From Branchiostoma floridae (taxonomy: Eukaryota > Chordata > Leptocardii > Amphioxiformes > Branchiostomatidae): DNA of 45,198 bases. Every line of letters begins with the position of its first letter. The first letter of the stretch is position 1. The notes under the pieces are model-generated. The model searched no databases and had not been told where the DNA came from. It worked only from the letters and a program-made list of their open reading frames with translations. The stretch covers positions 31,162,128 through 31,207,325 of the forward strand of contig NC_049980.1 of assembly GCF_000003815.2 (NCBI RefSeq). Reading direction: 5' to 3'. Made by a program: the position numbers and the translations under genes. Below, piece by piece: positions 43,192-45,198 of the stretch.

Positions 43192-43949
43192 AGCCAATGC
43201 CTTCCGTCTGGGATGGTCCTGGTCAGAGGGATCTTGGTGCTGGCGAACTCGTTGAAGGCGTATTTCTTGTACCCTTCCTCCAACTGCTTGCGATCCTGCG
43301 GGGAGAGATTCCTCAGGACCACCCCCTGACCCAGTTCTCCTGGTGCTTGGACGTCCGGAGTCGCCTGCTGTACTCCAAAACCAATATTCCCATTATTACT
43401 CTCGTTTTTATCATTTTTGACAGCGTTGCCGTTCTTGTTGCTGTTGTCGTTTCGCACATTCCAGCGTTTCGGTATCCGCGCCCGCGGCGGATCTGCTGCT
43501 AGTCGCGAAGACCGCCCCCGGCCTAGACGCGTATCGTTTCCGACAGCTTCCCGTCTATCTTCAATCCCCACTACGTTGTTGTTGTTAGCTCTGACGCTGA
43601 ACTTCGCGGCGTTCGGGGCTCGCGGGGCCGCGTATGCCAACCACGCGCTCCCGTTGTTGACGGGTGACGCGTTCCCGCCGAGGCGGCTCGGGGAGGAGGC
43701 GCGCCGCATGGCCGCACGTACTCGCAAGTCCAGCCCCCGGGTCGGCTCCGGGTCGAGCCGCTCCTTGATGAACTTCTCGTCCACGGGCAGGGCGGCGAAT
43801 TTGACCCGCCGAGCATGGTGATGTGGCGCGGCGCTCTTCCTGTCCCAAGCGTAAGTGTACACCATGAGCAAAGCAGCGGCGGTAAGCAGAGCCTTGAGCG
43901 CCTTGCAGACCAGTCCAAGCCCGTGCCGTCTACATGCTCGTCTCATCAT
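43192..43949 (-). CDS. GALNT-like exon 1: signal anchor, stem, start of catalytic domain
   Basis: The start is ATG at 43949-43947. A second ATG follows at once, and an in-frame TAG lies about 30 nt upstream, which supports this start if the 5' UTR is contiguous. Residues 1-11 are basic (RRACRRHG), and about 12-34 form a hydrophobic Ala/Leu helix, typical of a type II Golgi protein. The stem, to about residue 225, is rich in Asn, Arg and Ala, with NNNN and NDNSNKNGN runs and NGS, NDT and NES glycosylation sequons. The exon ends with LSPQDRKQLEEGYKKYAFNE, then STKIPLTRTIPDGRHW, the family's segment just before the catalytic core (compare ...PD.RH..C). The donor is CT|gtgagt. A 758-nt first exon is long for this family because of the stem. 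Confidence 0.92.
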
Positions 43950-44823
43950 ATGCGCGACGCTCTCCGATCGGGAAGGCTAGGCCCGACGCCGACGTCTCAC
44001 CAGCTTCCCGCCTAAACACGTCGTCGTGTCTAGTCGTCGTGCCCAGTCAGGTACAGCCTCCTCACGCGCCGAGAGCATAGCATCAGTTCTGCCCACGACT
44101 GGTCCCCAAAGTCACCTATGGTAAACTTGTGGAACAATTCACAACAATCATTCTTTTCTCTCTCTCTTAGTCTCTCTGTATCCTCTCTCTGGTCTTCACC
44201 GTGGGATTTCTGACTGCCTTCTGTCAAGTTCTCTAGCTGCTGCCTCTAGTGTGAGAAGGAAAATTCAGACGACCGGGTTACTTTCAGCCCCTGTCGGCGA
44301 TCTTGAAGGCGAGAGTTGAATCTCGGCCAAATGCGGGCGCGCGTTAACATTTGTCAGCTGGTCCAAATACCAAACTTGTCGCTTTTGAACCGGGATCTCT
44401 CGCGCGGGGAACGGCTGGCTGGCCCACTATACTAGCAGCAGCGTCTAAAGGTACAAAAGGACGGGAGCTTACGGAAGCTGACTATAGTCTCTACCAGACG
44501 TACTGAGTCGGCCATTATAGGGAGGATAATTTGCCACCAGAAATATTCTCCCAGCGGAGTTGGCCGCCCGCGCGGAGAAGAAACATGAACCTAAGCTTGG
44601 ACTGACGTCCCTGGCCAATTTCCCGATTTCTTTTATCGAATTCTACGATCCGCGCACCCCTATAGGAAGGCCTGCTGGAGGCTAACGGAAGACCACACAA
44701 AACACTGCGCCCTGTTACGCCGCGTTCTCTGAGCGAGAAGATCTCAAAAGGCGAGAGCTGGACTTCCCGGGTATATAGACAGTAATCCCGGCCTAATCAC
44801 TCTCGCTTTTGTCGAGCCAATAG
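43950..44823. other. 5' flank of the GALNT-like gene
   Basis: It should contain the 5' UTR and promoter. I see no convincing TATA box at a supported position. A CT-rich run (minus: gagagagag) lies at 44155-44200 and a MITE D fragment (ctctaccagacg) near 44490. Confidence 0.45.
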
Positions 44824-44891
44824 GGGTTGTACTAATAGCTCCATGGAGCCAGCTCCATGGAGCCAGCTCCATGGAGCTATTAGTACAACCC
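44824..44891. repeat. 68-bp near-perfect palindrome
   Basis: gggttgtactaatagctcca at the left and its exact complement at the right; arms extend 26 bp to ggagc. The centre holds a third gctccatggagc unit joined by cca linkers. About 0.9 kb upstream of the GALNT start codon. Confidence 0.95.
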
Positions 44892-44938
44892 TGCGCCCAA
44901 CCTACCAGCTCCATAGCTGGTACTTTTAACACATAGCC

Positions 44939-45115
44939 AGGTTTCACGTCACCTTCAAGAGAAATTAATAGTTCACTTTGAATGCATACAATTGGTTCAC
45001 GTCACCTTCAAGAGAAATTAATAGTCTGCCTTGGAGACGCTCTGGTAACATAGTCTTTCACCTTTACGCACTTGGAATACATGGGTTTCATTTCACCTTC
45101 AACAGAAATTGATCG
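44939..45115 (+). repeat. Three-copy repeat, about 55-90 bp spacing
   Basis: gtttcacgtcaccttcaaga plus gaaattaatag occurs near 44940 and 44995, with a diverged copy (catttcaccttcaacagaaa) near 45088. Confidence 0.85.
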
Positions 45116-45198
45116 TTCGCTATTCTTTTTTGTAAATAATGACTATTACTATATGAAAAAATAATGACAATGACTAAAATGATAATAATAAACAAGCC

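Noticed and set aside
43417-43918. Plus- and minus-strand alternative frames of 87-134 residues
   Set aside because: Shadows of the GC-rich GALNT exon 1; only the 252-codon frame has the signal anchor and joins in phase to exon 2.

Overview
The window looks like nuclear DNA of a lancelet (amphioxus, Branchiostoma-type). It has animal-type split genes with GT-AG introns, very dense short inverted-repeat elements and decayed LINE tails, three 100-N scaffold gaps (8666-8765, 17960-18059, 35108-35207), and minisatellites that duplicate exon/intron boundaries. That last trait I recall being reported for amphioxus genes. The organism call is an inference; no species-diagnostic locus was checked.

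Two protein-coding genes are supported, arranged tail to tail. On the + strand (4424-11130) are the last exons of a class A peptide G-protein-coupled receptor: end of TM4, ECL2, TM5, ICL3, TM6 with CWMP, then a gap that very likely hides TM7, then a terminal exon with helix 8 and the cytoplasmic tail. TM1-TM3 are not seen and probably lie left of the window. On the - strand (43949 down to 20463) is a UDP-GalNAc:polypeptide N-acetylgalactosaminyltransferase most like GALNT4/GALNT12. Eight exons join with consistent splice phases into one 576-residue frame: signal anchor, long Asn-rich stem, and complete glycosyltransferase domain with the DSH motif. The frame stops at the point where the ricin-type lectin domain should begin, and no lectin exons were recognised.

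The rest is intronic or intergenic. 1-4400: degenerate tandem repeats, a LINE tail and four MITE copies, two of them sharing one TTAA. 4600-10900: GPCR introns with three decayed LINE 3' ends, hairpin elements and a tandem repeat resembling the terminal splice acceptor. 11150-20460: intergenic, MITE-rich, with a tRNA-like SINE, a LINE end, a degenerate TTAGGG-like block and a ~170-bp tandem repeat. 21395-25960: a ~4.6-kb foldback-type element in GALNT intron 6, with two long inverted arms built of short tandem repeats. 26800-31550: GALNT exons 6 to 2, three of which are followed by tandem copies of their own 3' end plus 5' splice site. 31719-43191: the 11.5-kb first intron, full of MITEs, microsatellites and retroelement debris. 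43950-45198: upstream of GALNT, with a 68-bp near-perfect palindrome.

The two genes have no evident shared pathway. GALNT enzymes start mucin-type O-glycosylation in the Golgi; the receptor would signal from the plasma membrane. The most notable pattern is splice-junction duplication: 5' splice sites copied in tandem after GALNT exons 2, 3 and 6, and a possible 3' splice-site counterpart before the last GPCR exon.
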